From NCBI RefSeq assembly GCF_030767025.1, contig NZ_JASITE010000001.1, positions 124,001 to 188,000 on the forward strand: a stretch of DNA of 64,000 nucleotides. The letters run 5' to 3'. The notes below the pieces were generated by a model. It had not been told where the DNA came from, did not search any database, and saw only the letters and a list, made by a program, of their open reading frames with translations. Origin of the DNA: Nocardia sp. CC227C (GTDB lineage Bacteria; Actinomycetota; Actinomycetes; Mycobacteriales; Mycobacteriaceae). The translations under genes were made by a program, and so were the position numbers. Positions within the stretch are counted from its first letter, which is position 1; every line of letters begins with the position of its first letter. Shown one piece after another: positions 8,435 to 21,176 of this stretch.

Positions 8435-10558
8435 ATGCAGCGGTCGATCGGTCGGGATCGGAAAACTCGGAAAACACTGTCCGTCGTCGGCGGGACGCGC
8501 GGACCGGCGCGGCACCGCCGTGCGGACGACGACGAGCACGGTATGGCGGAACTGCTGCGGTCCGACGGGCCGCGGCTGACCGTCGCGCGCGCGGTGGCGG
8601 TACTCGGTCCCGCCGCCACCGTCGCCCGGGTGGCGGCGCTGTTGGGCACCGATGCCTCCGAAACCCACCGCATCATCGCGGAATTGGAGATGACGGCGGC
8701 ATTCGAGGGGCAGCGTTGCGTCGAACCCGCGGTGGGTGCGCGCCTGCTGCGGGACCTGTCCGTGGGGGAGCGGCGCGATCTGCACGGCCGGGCAGCCGAA
8801 GTGCTGCACGGCAGCGGATTCCGACCGGCCGTGGTCGCGCCGCACCTCTACGCCGCGGGGGAGACCGGCACCGCCTGGGCGGCACGGGTGCTGGTCGCCG
8901 CCGCGGCCGAGGCGGTGGCCGAGGATCAGCTCGACTGGGCGGCGAAGTATCTCGAGCTGGGCTACCGGGCCAGTGATCGGGCCCGGGAGCGCGCGGCCAT
9001 CGCCACCCGGCTCGTCGCGGTGGAATGGCGGATCAACCCATCCGGGCGCACCCGCAATTTCGGGCGACTACGGGCGGCGCTGGCCGCCGGGCTGGTGCCC
9101 TACCCGGAGGTGCCCGCCGCGGTGTCGTTCATGCTGTGGCACGGTTGCGGGCAGCATGTGGACCGCGCGCTGGCCCGGCTCGAACGCGGTGTCGGCGGTG
9201 CGCTCACCGTCGGCCCCGGCATCGAATTCCTCCGCGCCTGGATGCGGTACACCCATCCCACCCATGTGGAGCGCCACCCCGCCCTCTTCTCCGGCCGTCC
9301 CCGCGACACCGCCGCGCCGGGCCAGCGGGACTCCCCGCATCGGCAGGCCGCGGACCTGCTCGGCGCCCTGGCCACACCGCGACCGCCCGCCGACATCGCC
9401 ACCGCCGCCCAGCGCATCCTGGCCGGGCACCGGCTCACCATCACCACGATGGAGGCGCTGGTGGCGGCCGTCGACAGCCTCATCCACACCGATCGGCTCG
9501 ACCTCGCCGACGCCTGGTGCACCTCGCTGCTGGCGGAGGCGGCGGCCCGGCACGCTCCCACCTGGCGATCCGTGTTCGCCGCCGTGCGCGCCGAAACGCT
9601 GCTGCGCAGGGGCAAACTCGCCGAGGCCGCCGAGAACGCGGTGCTCGCCCTGAACCTGGTCCCCGCCGAACACCTGGGCGTATGGGCGGGGCGGCCCATC
9701 GGCGTGCTGGTGCGGGCGCTCACCGCCCAGGGCAAGCACTCCGAGGCCGCGGCGCAGCTGCGCCGACCGGTGCCCCGGGCCATGTTCGAATCCCGTTTCG
9801 CCCTGGCGTATCTCAGCGCGCACGGCGAACACTGCCTGGCCACGGGACAGCCCGACGAGGCGCTGCGGCACTTCCGGCAATGCGGGAACCTCATGCGGCA
9901 GTGGGGAATGGACTACGCGTGGCTCGTCCCGTGGCGCAACGACGTGGCCGCCGCGCACCTGGCCGTCGGCCGCCAACGCGAGGCCCGCGCCTTCGCGAGC
10001 ATGCACCTGGACCTGGTCGGCGGCCCCGACGGCCACCGCAGCGCCGGGGTTTCGCTACGGATTCTCGCCGCGACCAGCGACCCGCACCGGCGGGTGAGCC
10101 TGCTGCGCCGCGCGGTCGCGGTGGCGCGGGCGGGCGACGGCGACCTCGAACTGGCGATGGCGCTGGGCGATCTGGGGCGCGCCTACCGATCCATGGGCGA
10201 CACCGACCGGGCCCGGCCGCTGCTGCGCGACGCCATCCGGTTGGCCGAACAGTGCGACGCCGAACTACTGCTGCGTCGGCTGCGCGGCGACCGGCAACCG
10301 CCCGCCACCGAGCCGATACCCCGGGTCCGCCTGGCCCCCAGCGCCTTCGAAACCCTCAGCCCCGCCGAGCGGCGAGTCGCGGAACTGGCCGCGCTGGGCA
10401 AGCGCAATCGCGATATCGCGGCGGCGCTGACCATCACCACCAGCACGGTGGAGCAGCACCTCACCCGGGTGTACCGCAAGCTGTCCGTCGCCCGCCGCAG
10501 CGAGCTTCGGTTCGTACTGGCGGCGCATGTGGGGTCGACGCGGTCGGCGGTGGGATGA
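8435..10558 (+). CDS. LuxR-family regulator, large, without visible ATPase domain
   Basis: About 707 residues. The C-terminal HTH_LuxR domain is clear (LSPAERRVAELAALGKRNRD..., with STVEQHLTRVYRKL as recognition region). The middle is helical and repeat-like, probably TPR-type as in LAL regulators. The N-terminus resembles the winged-helix/repeat part that follows the ATPase of LAL/MalT proteins, but I see no Walker A or B motif, so it looks like an LAL protein lacking the NTPase module. Start is uncertain: ATG 8435 has AAGGGA at good spacing; 8426 and 8384 are alternatives. It lies about 180 bp downstream of nltB on the same strand and may regulate the beta-lactone genes. Confidence 0.82.
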   Translation: MQRSIGRDRKTRKTLSVVGGTRGPARHRRADDDEHGMAELLRSDGPRLTVARAVAVLGPAATVARVAALLGTDASETHRIIAELEMTAAFEGQRCVEPAVGARLLRDLSVGERRDLHGRAAEVLHGSGFRPAVVAPHLYAAGETGTAWAARVLVAAAAEAVAEDQLDWAAKYLELGYRASDRARERAAIATRLVAVEWRINPSGRTRNFGRLRAALAAGLVPYPEVPAAVSFMLWHGCGQHVDRALARLERGVGGALTVGPGIEFLRAWMRYTHPTHVERHPALFSGRPRDTAAPGQRDSPHRQAADLLGALATPRPPADIATAAQRILAGHRLTITTMEALVAAVDSLIHTDRLDLADAWCTSLLAEAAARHAPTWRSVFAAVRAETLLRRGKLAEAAENAVLALNLVPAEHLGVWAGRPIGVLVRALTAQGKHSEAAAQLRRPVPRAMFESRFALAYLSAHGEHCLATGQPDEALRHFRQCGNLMRQWGMDYAWLVPWRNDVAAAHLAVGRQREARAFASMHLDLVGGPDGHRSAGVSLRILAATSDPHRRVSLLRRAVAVARAGDGDLELAMALGDLGRAYRSMGDTDRARPLLRDAIRLAEQCDAELLLRRLRGDRQPPATEPIPRVRLAPSAFETLSPAERRVAELAALGKRNRDIAAALTITTSTVEQHLTRVYRKLSVARRSELRFVLAAHVGSTRSAVG

Positions 10559-10598
10559 GGATACGCGGGGGTGAGACCGGTGACGGCGCGGGCCGCGC

Positions 10599-12924
<2,326 letters not shown>

Positions 12925-13045
12925 GTGTTCCCTTTGGTCGATCCAACTCGTTCGCTCCGAGTCTGCCACCGTTTTCCCGCCGCGGGCCAGGAAAGTCCGG
13001 CCACGCCCAGCGGTGAGAGCCGATGGCTATGAATCGCCCGGGGAT

Positions 13046-13080
13046 GGGCGAGCGGGGCCGGGCCGCCGTCCCGCTCGCCC
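13046..13080 (-). terminator. Hairpin downstream of panB
   Basis: GGGCGAGCGGG at 13046-13056 pairs perfectly with CCCGCTCGCCC at 13070-13080, an 11-bp GC stem with a 13-base loop. It starts 8 bases past the panB stop codon. There is no U-tract, as usual in actinobacteria. Confidence 0.6.
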
Positions 13081-13087
13081 GGTCCGA

Positions 13088-13948
13088 TCAGAAGCTGTGT
13101 TCCGGACCCGGGAATGCGCCGCGCCGCACCTCGTCGGCGAAAGCCGAGGCGGCGGTGCGCAATTCGTCGCCGACGCGGCCGAAGCGCTTGACGAACTTCG
13201 CGGTCTTGCCGCTGGTGTAGCCCGCCATGTCCTGCCAGACCAGCACCTGCGCGTCACAGTCCACCCCGGCCCCGATGCCGACGGTCGGAATGGTCAGCTT
13301 GCGGGTGACCTGCCCGGCCAGCTCGGCGGGCACCATCTCCATGACCACGGAGAAGGCCCCGGCCTCCTGCACCGCGATGGCGTCGGCGATGAGCTGCTCG
13401 GCCCCGTCGCCGCGCCCCTGCACCCGGAAACCGCCCAGCGTGTTGACGCTCTGCGGGGTGAAGCCGATGTGCGCCATCACCGGGATGCCGGCGGCGGTCA
13501 GCTTGGCGATATGGTCGGCGACCCGCTCGCCGCCCTCCAGCTTGACCGCGTGCGCACCGCCCTCCTTCAGGAAGCGGGTGGCCGTCGCCAGGGCCTGCTC
13601 CGGCGAGGTCTCGTAGCTGCCGAACGGCAGATCCGCCACCACCAGCGCGTGCGGCGCACCGCGCACCACACCGCGCACCAGCGGGATCAGCTCGTCGACG
13701 GTGATGGGCACGGTGGTGTCGTAGCCGTACACCACATTGGCGGCCGAATCGCCGACCAGCAGCACCGGGATACCGGCCTCTTCGAAGATGCGCGCCGAGG
13801 AATAGTCGTAGGCGGTGAGCATGGACCAGCGCTCACCATTGGCCTTCATCTGCTGCAGGTGATGCACTCGCGTCTTCCGCTTGGCGGGAGTCGCCGGTGC
13901 CGGTGCAGCGCCGTAGGCAGGGGTTTCCGCATCGGATACGGACATCAT
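13088..13948 (-). CDS. panB: 3-methyl-2-oxobutanoate hydroxymethyltransferase
   Basis: A 286-residue ketopantoate hydroxymethyltransferase, the first committed step of pantothenate and CoA synthesis (alpha-ketoisovalerate plus methylene-THF). Recognisable blocks are [46 protein letters not shown] and [15 protein letters not shown]. An Ala/Pro-rich N-terminal extension of about 25 residues precedes the core. Adjacent in-frame ATGs at 13948 and 13945 follow an AAAGGGA RBS. The gene diverges from the lipoprotein protease at 14120, as I recall for panB and Rv2224c in mycobacteria. Confidence 0.95.
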   Translation of the reverse strand: MMSVSDAETPAYGAAPAPATPAKRKTRVHHLQQMKANGERWSMLTAYDYSSARIFEEAGIPVLLVGDSAANVVYGYDTTVPITVDELIPLVRGVVRGAPHALVVADLPFGSYETSPEQALATATRFLKEGGAHAVKLEGGERVADHIAKLTAAGIPVMAHIGFTPQSVNTLGGFRVQGRGDGAEQLIADAIAVQEAGAFSVVMEMVPAELAGQVTRKLTIPTVGIGAGVDCDAQVLVWQDMAGYTSGKTAKFVKRFGRVGDELRTAASAFADEVRRGAFPGPEHSF

Positions 13949-14119
13949 CGTCCCTTTCGTCGTCCTCGAGGCCCAATCGGGTCCCCGGGTTTCACTGACG
14001 CCCTTCAGTGTCCCACGCGCCGTGGCCGAGCCCACGGTGCAATTCCTCACAATGACCGGCCCGGGAGCCGGCCGGAGCGACGCGCAGGCAACCGGGCGGG
14101 CCATGGCACGATCTGTGGC

Positions 14120-15646
14120 ATGGGGTTCGAGCGATCAGGTCGCGCCGTGCTGGCGGTCGCGGCGGTGGCGATGGTGGCGTCCGGGTGCGGCAGTGAGACG
14201 GTGACCGGGAATCCGGTGGCAACCGCGCCCGCGGGGCTGGCGGAGTTCTACGGCCAGACCGTGCGATGGGGCAGCTGCGCGGAGTTCAGCGCGGACGAAC
14301 TGCCGCGCGGCCTCGAATGCGCCCGGGTGCGGGTGCCGGTCGACTACCAGAATCCGGGCGGCGATACCGCCGAGATCGCCGTCTCCCGCCTCCGGGCCAC
14401 CGGCGACAAGATCGGATCGCTGCTGTTCAACCCGGGCGGCCCGGGGGTCTCCGGGCTCACCATGAACACCGTCGGCGACGGCACCGCGCTCATGGAGCGC
14501 TTCGACCGCATCGGCTTCGACCCTCGCGGCGTCGGCGCGTCCACCCCGGCCATCACCTGCCTGACCCCGGCCGAGATCGACGCCGAGCGCGCCGAGCCGC
14601 CCTTCGACAACGACCCGGCCGGTATCGCCGCCGCCGAGGCGGACAACAAGGACTACGCGAGCAAGTGCGTCGAGCGCACCGGCAAGGAGTTCCTCGCCCA
14701 TGTCGGCACCCGCGAGGTGGTCCAGGACATGGACGTGATCCGCGCGGTGCTCGGCGACGACAAGCTCAGCTACGTGGGCTACTCCTACGGCACCCGGCTC
14801 GGCTACACCTACGCCGAGCGATTCCCCGACCGGGTGCGCGCGCTCGTGCTCGACGGCGCGCTGGACCCCGCGGCGGACCCGGTCCGGGAGTCGGTGTTGC
14901 AGGCCGAGAGCTTCCAGCAGGCATTCGACGCCTACGCGGCGGACTGTGCCATCGAGGCCGCCTGCCCGCTCGGCACCGACCCCGCCGCGTCGGTCGAGCG
15001 GTTCCGGGAGCTGGTCGACCCGCTGTGGGATACCCCGGCCGTGACCGACGACCCGCGCGGGCTGCACTACGGCGACGCCATCACCGGCGTGCAGCAGACG
15101 CTGTACTCCAACCGGTTCTGGCCCGCGCTCACCAAGGGCCTCAACGAATTGCGCGAGGGCCGCGGCGACACCCTGCTCGCGCTCGCCGACCTCTACGACG
15201 GCCGCCGCGAGGACGGCACCTACGACAACACCGCGGACGCGTTCAACGCCATTCGCTGTGTGGACGATCCGCCGGTGGAGGACCGGGCCGTCGCGGCCAA
15301 GCAGGATACCGAATATCGCCGCGTCGCCCCGTTCCTCGACGACGGGCGCGGCACCGGGGCCGCCCCGCTGGAACTGTGCGCCGTCTGGCCGGTGCCGAAC
15401 ACCGCCACCCCGCACGAGGTCTCGATCCCGAATCTGCCCACCACCGTCGTGGTCTCGACCACCGAGGATCCGGCGACCCCGTACCAGGCGGGCGTGGACC
15501 TGGCCCGGCAGCTGGACGCCGCGCTGATCACCTACGACGGCACCCGGCACACCGTGTCGCTGTCCGGCGTGTCGGACTGTGTCGACACCCCCGTCATCGA
15601 GTACCTGATCGACCTGACGCCGCCCACGCCGGGACTGACCTGCTGA
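14120..15646 (+). CDS. Secreted lipoprotein serine protease/aminopeptidase (TAP family)
   Basis: A 508-residue alpha/beta hydrolase of the tripeptidyl aminopeptidase (TAP) type with its C-terminal TAP-like domain. The N-terminus has a hydrophobic signal and a VASGC lipobox, so it is probably anchored on the outer face of the membrane. Motifs: [12 protein letters not shown] oxyanion region, FDPRGVGAS, and nucleophile elbow GYSYGT. C-terminal cysteines (SDCVDTP...LTC) fit disulfides. Position beside panB and glnA2 matches the mycobacterial Rv2223c/Rv2224c (Hip1/CaeA) pair; only one copy is here, with a related gene at 50493-51980. Confidence 0.87.
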   Translation: MGFERSGRAVLAVAAVAMVASGCGSETVTGNPVATAPAGLAEFYGQTVRWGSCAEFSADELPRGLECARVRVPVDYQNPGGDTAEIAVSRLRATGDKIGSLLFNPGGPGVSGLTMNTVGDGTALMERFDRIGFDPRGVGASTPAITCLTPAEIDAERAEPPFDNDPAGIAAAEADNKDYASKCVERTGKEFLAHVGTREVVQDMDVIRAVLGDDKLSYVGYSYGTRLGYTYAERFPDRVRALVLDGALDPAADPVRESVLQAESFQQAFDAYAADCAIEAACPLGTDPAASVERFRELVDPLWDTPAVTDDPRGLHYGDAITGVQQTLYSNRFWPALTKGLNELREGRGDTLLALADLYDGRREDGTYDNTADAFNAIRCVDDPPVEDRAVAAKQDTEYRRVAPFLDDGRGTGAAPLELCAVWPVPNTATPHEVSIPNLPTTVVVSTTEDPATPYQAGVDLARQLDAALITYDGTRHTVSLSGVSDCVDTPVIEYLIDLTPPTPGLTC

Positions 15647-15740
15647 AGTCGCGCACCGCGGGAGTCGTCGGGCGGTGCGGGTTTCACAACGCAGCTGCCA
15701 TGTAACACGGATTTAACTCCGACTGCCTACGCTCGCGAGC

Positions 15741-17081
15741 ATGGATCGCCAGAAGGAATTCGTGCTGCGGACGCTCGAAGAGCGGGACATCCGCTTCGTA
15801 CGGCTCTGGTTCACCGATGTCCTGGGCTATCTCAAGTCGGTGGCGATCGCTCCCGCCGAACTCGAGGGCGCTTTCGAAGAGGGCATCGGCTTCGACGGTT
15901 CGGCGATCGAAGGGTTTGCCCGCGTCTCCGAGGCCGATATGGTCGCCAAGCCGGACCCCTCCACCTTCCAGGTGCTGCCGTGGTCCACCTCCAAGGGGCA
16001 TCAGCACTCCGCGCGCATGTTCTGCGACATCGCCATGCCCGACGGTTCGCCGTCCTGGGCCGATCCGCGCCACGTGCTGCGCCGCCAGCTGAACAAGGCC
16101 GGGGATATGGGCTTCAGCTGCTACGTGCACCCGGAGATCGAATTCTTCCTGATCAAGCCCGGCCCCTACGACGGCTCCTCGCCGGTCCCGGTCGACAACG
16201 GCGGCTTCTTCGACCAGGCCGTGCACGACGAGGCCCCGAACTTCCGCCGCCACGCCATCGACGCGCTGGAGTCCATGGGCATCTCCGTGGAGTTCTCGCA
16301 CCACGAGGGCGCGCCCGGCCAGCAGGAGATCGACCTGCGCTACGCGGACGCGCTGTCCATGGCCGACAATGTCATGACCTTCCGCTACCTGATCAAGGAA
16401 GTGGCGATCGACGAGAACGTGCGCGCCACGTTCATGCCCAAGCCGTTCGCCGCGCACCCGGGTTCGGCCATGCACACCCACATGTCGCTGTTCGAGGGTG
16501 AGCAGAACGCCTTCGCCGATCCGGACGACCCGATCAACCTGTCGGAGACCGCGCGGGCCTTCATCGCGGGCATCCTCGAGCACGCCCACGAGATCAGCGC
16601 CGTCACCAACCAGTGGGTCAACTCCTACAAGCGCCTCATTCACGGCGGCGAGGCCCCGACCGCGGCGTCCTGGGGGCGCTCCAACCGTTCCGCGCTGGTC
16701 CGGGTGCCGATGTACACCCCCAACAAGTCGTCCTCGCGCCGCGTCGAGATCCGCAGCCCCGACAGCGCCTGCAACCCGTACCTGACCTTCGCGGTGCTGC
16801 TGGCCGCCGGTCTGCGCGGTATCGAGAAGGGCTACACGCTGCCGCCGGAGGCCGAGGACGACGTGTGGTCGCTGACATCGGCCGAGCGGCGCGCCATGGG
16901 CTTCCGCGAGCTGCCGGGCAGCCTGGACGAGGCGCTGAAGAACATGGAGAAGTCCGAGCTGGTCGCCGAGGCGCTCGGCGAGCATGTCTTCGACTTCTTC
17001 CTGCGCAACAAGCGTCGTGAATGGGCAGACTACCGGTCCCAGGTGACGCCGTTCGAATTGCAGGAGTACCTGGGCCTGTAG
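15741..17081 (+). CDS. glnA2: Type I glutamine synthetase family protein, GlnA2
   Basis: A 446-residue GS-I family protein with the N-terminal beta-grasp domain (GSAIEGFARVSEADM) and catalytic domain (EIEFFLIKPGPYD, SAMHTHMSLFEGEQNAF, NPYLTFAVLLAAGLRGI). Its C-terminal region reads GYTLPPEAEDDVW in place of the longer NLYDLPPEE adenylylation loop of GlnA1. Synteny (glnA2 directly before glnE) matches mycobacterial glnA2. The orthologue in Streptomyces has been linked to gamma-glutamylpolyamine synthesis rather than glutamine synthesis, so the substrate should be treated as open. It lies 71 bp before glnE on the same strand. Confidence 0.9.
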   Translation: MDRQKEFVLRTLEERDIRFVRLWFTDVLGYLKSVAIAPAELEGAFEEGIGFDGSAIEGFARVSEADMVAKPDPSTFQVLPWSTSKGHQHSARMFCDIAMPDGSPSWADPRHVLRRQLNKAGDMGFSCYVHPEIEFFLIKPGPYDGSSPVPVDNGGFFDQAVHDEAPNFRRHAIDALESMGISVEFSHHEGAPGQQEIDLRYADALSMADNVMTFRYLIKEVAIDENVRATFMPKPFAAHPGSAMHTHMSLFEGEQNAFADPDDPINLSETARAFIAGILEHAHEISAVTNQWVNSYKRLIHGGEAPTAASWGRSNRSALVRVPMYTPNKSSSRRVEIRSPDSACNPYLTFAVLLAAGLRGIEKGYTLPPEAEDDVWSLTSAERRAMGFRELPGSLDEALKNMEKSELVAEALGEHVFDFFLRNKRREWADYRSQVTPFELQEYLGL

Positions 17082-17106
17082 CGAGCCCGGCATCCGATAA
17101 CCGAGC

Positions 17107-17134
17107 GGGGACCGTTACGGCGATCGCCCCGCCT
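17107..17134 (+). terminator. Weak hairpin after glnA2
   Basis: GCGGGG and CCCCGC flank a 16-base loop in the 71-bp gap between glnA2 and glnE. The short stem could cause partial termination or simply be chance in GC-rich DNA. Confidence 0.3.
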
Positions 17135-17152
17135 GACAGGTAATTTGGGAGC

Positions 17153-20100
17153 ATGGTCCGGCCACCGACTGCCCGTTCCGCGGTCCCCGGTGTCGGACGG
17201 CTCGGCTTGCTCGAGCCGTCCGCAGCCAACAACCTTCGGGAGTTGGCATGGGACAATGTCGAGAGTGTTCCGCTGCTGTGGGCGCTGTCTCGTTCCCCCG
17301 ACGCGGATTTGGCGCTGCTCACACTCATGCGCCTGCGGGAGGCGCTCGGAAATGACTGGGCAGCACTCGATTCCGAACTCCGAACCGATACCTCGCTGCG
17401 CGGTCGGCTGTTCGCGCTGATCGGGTCGTCGAGCGCCTTCGCCGATCACCTGGTGGCCGATCCCGGCGCATGGCAGCTGCTGCGCCGCCGCGAACTGCCG
17501 GGGCGCGAGGAGATCATCGCCGAGCTGCTCGACGCCGTCGCCGCGGAGCCCGAGGACGGCCCGCGGGCGGGCCCCATGCTGTACCGCGCCAAGGTCGCCG
17601 GGCCGGAGGCGGTCGCCCTGCTGCGCAAGCGGTATCGCGATCAGCTCATGCTGCTGGCGGCCGTGGACCTGGCCGCCACCGTCGAGAACGAACCGGTACT
17701 GCCGTACCAGCAGGTGGGCTGGCATCTGACCGACCTCGCCGACGCCGCCCTCACCGCCGCGCTCGCGGTGGCGGTGGCCCGGGTGTGCGCCGACCGTCCG
17801 GTGCCGGTGCGGCTCGCCGTCATCGCCATGGGCAAATGCGGTGCGCGCGAACTGAACTACGTCTCCGACGTGGACGTGGTGTTCGTGGCCGAACCCGCCG
17901 ACACCACCGCCACCCGCCTGGCCGCGGAGATGATGAGCGTCGGCGGCGCGGCCTTCTTCGAGGTCGACGCCGCGCTGCGACCCGAGGGCAAGGCCGGTGC
18001 GCTGGTGCGCACCCTGGACTCGCACATCGCCTACTACAAGCGCTGGGCGCGCACCTGGGAGTTCCAGGCCCTGCTCAAAATGCGGCCCGCCACCGGCGAT
18101 CTCGAACTCGGCGAGCAGTATCGCGACGCACTCATGCCCATGGTGTGGACCGCCTCGGAACGCACCGACTTCGTCGCCGACGTCCAGGCCATGCGCCGCC
18201 GCGTCGAGGATCTGGTCCCCGCCGATATGCGCGAGCGCGAACTCAAGCTCGGGCACGGCTCGCTGCGCGACGTCGAGTTCGCGGTGCAGCTGCTGCAACT
18301 GGTGCACGGCAAGGCCGATGAATCCCTGCACGTGCAGGGCACCGTGGAATCGCTCACCGCGCTGGCGGCGGGCGGCTACGTCGGCCGCGACGACGCCGCG
18401 AATCTGACCGCCTCCTACGAATTCCTGCGGCTGCTCGAACACCGCCTGCAACTCCAGCGGCTCAAGCGCACCCACACCCTGCCCGCCGCCGACGACGAGG
18501 AGGGCATGCGCTGGCTGGCGCGGTCCGCGCACATGCGCCCCGACGGCCGCCAGGACGCCGTGGGCGTGCTGCGCAGCGAGATCAAGCGCAACACCGTGCG
18601 GGTGCGGCGGCTGCACGCCAAACTCTTCTACCGGCCGCTGCTGGAATCGGTGGCGCGACTCGACGCCGCCGCACTGCGGCTGAGCCCCGCGGCGGCCGTG
18701 CGGCAGCTGGCGGCGCTCGGCTACGCCGCCCCGGAGAACGCGCTCGGCCACCTCAAGGCCCTCACCGGCGAGGTCGGCCGCAAGGGCCGCATCCAGGCGC
18801 TGCTGCTGCCGACCCTGCTGGAATGGCTCGGGGACACCCCGAACCCCGATGCCGGGCTGCTGGCCTACCGCCGGGTCTCGGAGGGGCTGGACAGCGAGAT
18901 CTGGTTCCTGCGCGAACTGCGCGACGAGGGCGCCATCGCGCAGCGGCTCATGATCGTGCTCGGCTCCTCGGCCTACCTGCCGGACCTGCTCATCAACGCG
19001 CCCGAAACCATTCGCATGTACGCCGACGGCCCGAACGGGCCGCTGCTGCTGGCCACCCGGCCCGCCGACGTGGCGCGCGGCATCCTGTCCGGCGCGGCGC
19101 GCTACGACGAACCCAAGCGGGCGGTCGCCACGTCCCGCTCGCTGCGCCGCCGCGAGCTGGCCCGCGTCGCCTCGGCGGACGTACTGGGCATGCTGGAGGT
19201 GCCGCAGGTCTGCGAGGCGCTGTCGTCGGTCTGGATCGCCACCCTGGAGGCGGCGTTGCAGGCGGTCATCCGCGCCAGCGAGGTGGAACGCGGCAAACCC
19301 GCGCCCGCCGCCATGGCAGTCATCGGCATGGGCCGCCTGGGCGGTCTGGAGCTTGGCTACGGTTCCGACGCCGATGTGCTGTTCGTCTGCGATCCGCGCC
19401 CCGGTGAGGACGAGACCGTCGCCGTGAAGTGGTCCATCGGCATCGCCGAACAGGTGCAGCGCCTGCTCGGCGCGCCGAGCACCGATCCGCCGCTCCAGGT
19501 GGACGCCGGGCTGCGCCCCGAGGGCCGCAACGGCGCACTGGTGCGCAGCCTGGCCGCCTACGCCGCGTACTACCGGCAGTGGGCGCAGTCCTGGGAGGTG
19601 CAGGCGCTGCTGCGGGCCCGATTCGTGGCGGGCGATCCGGCGCTGGGCGAACGGTTCCTGCACATCGTGGACCCGATCCGCTACCCGGACGGCGGCATGT
19701 CCCCGGAGGGGGTGCGCGAGATCCGCCGCATCAAGGCGCGGGTGGATTCCGAGCGACTGCCGCGCGGCGCGAATCCGGCCACCCACACCAAACTCGGTCG
19801 CGGCGGGCTCGCCGACGTCGAGTGGACCGTGCAACTGCTGCAACTCCAGCACGCGCACGAGGTGCCCGCCCTGCACAACACCTCGACCCTGCAGTCGCTG
19901 GACGCCATCGAGGCCGCCGAACTCATCGACCCCAGCGACGCGGCGCTGCTGCGCGATGCCTGGCTCACCGCCACCCGGGCCCGCAACGCCCTGGTGCTGG
20001 TGCGCGGCAAACCCGCCGACCAGCTGCCCGGCCCAGGACGGCTGCTCTCGGCCATCGCCATCGTCGCCGGATGGCCCAATGACGACGGCAGTGAATTCCT

Positions 20101-20164
20101 GGACCACTACATGCGGGTGACACGCCGGGCGAAGACCGTGGTCGAGCGGGTCTTCGGCGGCTAG
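17153..20164 (+). CDS. glnE: Bifunctional glutamine synthetase adenylyltransferase/adenylyl-removing enzyme
   Basis: A 1003-residue protein with the GlnE layout: two nucleotidyltransferase domains, each followed by a helical domain. The first NT signature is [19 protein letters not shown], at about residue 226, and the second [19 protein letters not shown], at about 727. They de-adenylylate and adenylylate the regulatory tyrosine of glutamine synthetase I. Full length for the family. The ATG follows GGGAG. The expected target, GlnA1, is encoded at 38570-40006 and keeps its tyrosine. Confidence 0.96.
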   Translation: MVRPPTARSAVPGVGRLGLLEPSAANNLRELAWDNVESVPLLWALSRSPDADLALLTLMRLREALGNDWAALDSELRTDTSLRGRLFALIGSSSAFADHLVADPGAWQLLRRRELPGREEIIAELLDAVAAEPEDGPRAGPMLYRAKVAGPEAVALLRKRYRDQLMLLAAVDLAATVENEPVLPYQQVGWHLTDLADAALTAALAVAVARVCADRPVPVRLAVIAMGKCGARELNYVSDVDVVFVAEPADTTATRLAAEMMSVGGAAFFEVDAALRPEGKAGALVRTLDSHIAYYKRWARTWEFQALLKMRPATGDLELGEQYRDALMPMVWTASERTDFVADVQAMRRRVEDLVPADMRERELKLGHGSLRDVEFAVQLLQLVHGKADESLHVQGTVESLTALAAGGYVGRDDAANLTASYEFLRLLEHRLQLQRLKRTHTLPAADDEEGMRWLARSAHMRPDGRQDAVGVLRSEIKRNTVRVRRLHAKLFYRPLLESVARLDAAALRLSPAAAVRQLAALGYAAPENALGHLKALTGEVGRKGRIQALLLPTLLEWLGDTPNPDAGLLAYRRVSEGLDSEIWFLRELRDEGAIAQRLMIVLGSSAYLPDLLINAPETIRMYADGPNGPLLLATRPADVARGILSGAARYDEPKRAVATSRSLRRRELARVASADVLGMLEVPQVCEALSSVWIATLEAALQAVIRASEVERGKPAPAAMAVIGMGRLGGLELGYGSDADVLFVCDPRPGEDETVAVKWSIGIAEQVQRLLGAPSTDPPLQVDAGLRPEGRNGALVRSLAAYAAYYRQWAQSWEVQALLRARFVAGDPALGERFLHIVDPIRYPDGGMSPEGVREIRRIKARVDSERLPRGANPATHTKLGRGGLADVEWTVQLLQLQHAHEVPALHNTSTLQSLDAIEAAELIDPSDAALLRDAWLTATRARNALVLVRGKPADQLPGPGRLLSAIAIVAGWPNDDGSEFLDHYMRVTRRAKTVVERVFGG

Positions 20165-20224
20165 TTTCCGCGCGAACGCGCAAGATCGGTCGAGCGGGGG
20201 CGACCGGCTTGGCAGACTGCCGGT

Positions 20225-21148
20225 GTGCCCAAGAACGGACGAGACCGGCTGCGGGAACTGCTCGACGCCGTCCTGAGCGAGGACAACGCCACGCTGGGGG
20301 AGATGGCGGCGGGCGCGTACGCCTCGCCCTTCCACTTCACCCGGCAGTTCTCCCGCGGCACCGGGGAGTCCCCGGTCGCCCTCAAGCGGCGGGTGCTGCT
20401 GGAGCGCTCGGCATGGGCGCTGTCCACCGGGGAATCGGTGACCGAGGTGGCGTTCGCGGCCGGGTACGACTCGGTGGAGGGCTTCAGCCGGGCGTTCCGC
20501 CGCGCCTTCGGACATCCGCCCAGCGCCACCACCGCGGAGCAGCGGCGCAGGTGGCTGCCCGCGGCCAATGGCATCCACTTCCATCCGCCCACGTCGCTCT
20601 GGGTGGAGAACGCGGCGCGGGGGCGGTCGGATATGGATCCGACGACGCTGCTGCTGCACCACGACATCGAGGATGCGCGCGAATTGCTCACCGCGGCAGG
20701 GCGGCTCACCGAGGAACAGTATCGGCGGGTGCGGATGCCGGAGCTGACGGTGGAAGCGTTCCGGGGGCCGGAAGTCTCCATCGCCGAGGTGCTCGACCAT
20801 CTCGTCGAGACCAAGGAGGTGTGGCTCGCCGCCATCGACGGCGAGGATATGCCCGGTCCGCGCGGCAACGACCTGCCCGAACTGGTGGACCGGCACGAGC
20901 GGGTGGCGGTGCGCTGGCTCGACACCGTGCGCGAGATCGACCGGCGCGGCGGATGGGAGGACACCCTCATCGACGCGCTCTGCGATCCGCCGGAGAGTTT
21001 CGTGCTCGGCAGTGTGATCGCGCACGTGCTCGGCTATTCGGCGCATCGGCGGTACCTGGTGCGGCACTGGCTGCGCACCGAAATGCGGGACGGCGCGTAC
21101 GAACTCGATGACGGCGATCCGATCAACTGGCTGCGGCGGCGGGAATGA
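20225..21148 (+). CDS. AraC-type HTH protein fused to a DinB-like domain
   Basis: A 307-residue two-domain protein. Residues about 10-100 are an AraC-family double HTH (MAAGAYASPFHFTRQFSR, ESVTEVAFAAGYDSVEGFSRAFRRAFG). After a short linker, residues about 145-300 look like a DinB/YfiT-type four-helix bundle: early His pair (LLHHDIEDARELL), ...EVLDHLVETKEVWL and a late HRRYLVRHWL that could complete a metal site. DinB-like bundles include thiol-dependent transferases. Such fusions may sense a metabolite through the bundle. The GTG at 20225 has only a weak RBS. Confidence 0.8.
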   Translation: MPKNGRDRLRELLDAVLSEDNATLGEMAAGAYASPFHFTRQFSRGTGESPVALKRRVLLERSAWALSTGESVTEVAFAAGYDSVEGFSRAFRRAFGHPPSATTAEQRRRWLPAANGIHFHPPTSLWVENAARGRSDMDPTTLLLHHDIEDARELLTAAGRLTEEQYRRVRMPELTVEAFRGPEVSIAEVLDHLVETKEVWLAAIDGEDMPGPRGNDLPELVDRHERVAVRWLDTVREIDRRGGWEDTLIDALCDPPESFVLGSVIAHVLGYSAHRRYLVRHWLRTEMRDGAYELDDGDPINWLRRRE

Positions 21149-21176
21149 GCGGCGTCGTCACGCCGTGCCGGTGTGA

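Noticed and set aside
17030..21067. 1345-residue reading frame opposite glnE
   Set aside because: His/Gln/Arg-rich antisense frame, a common artefact opposite high-GC genes; glnE is certain on the other strand.
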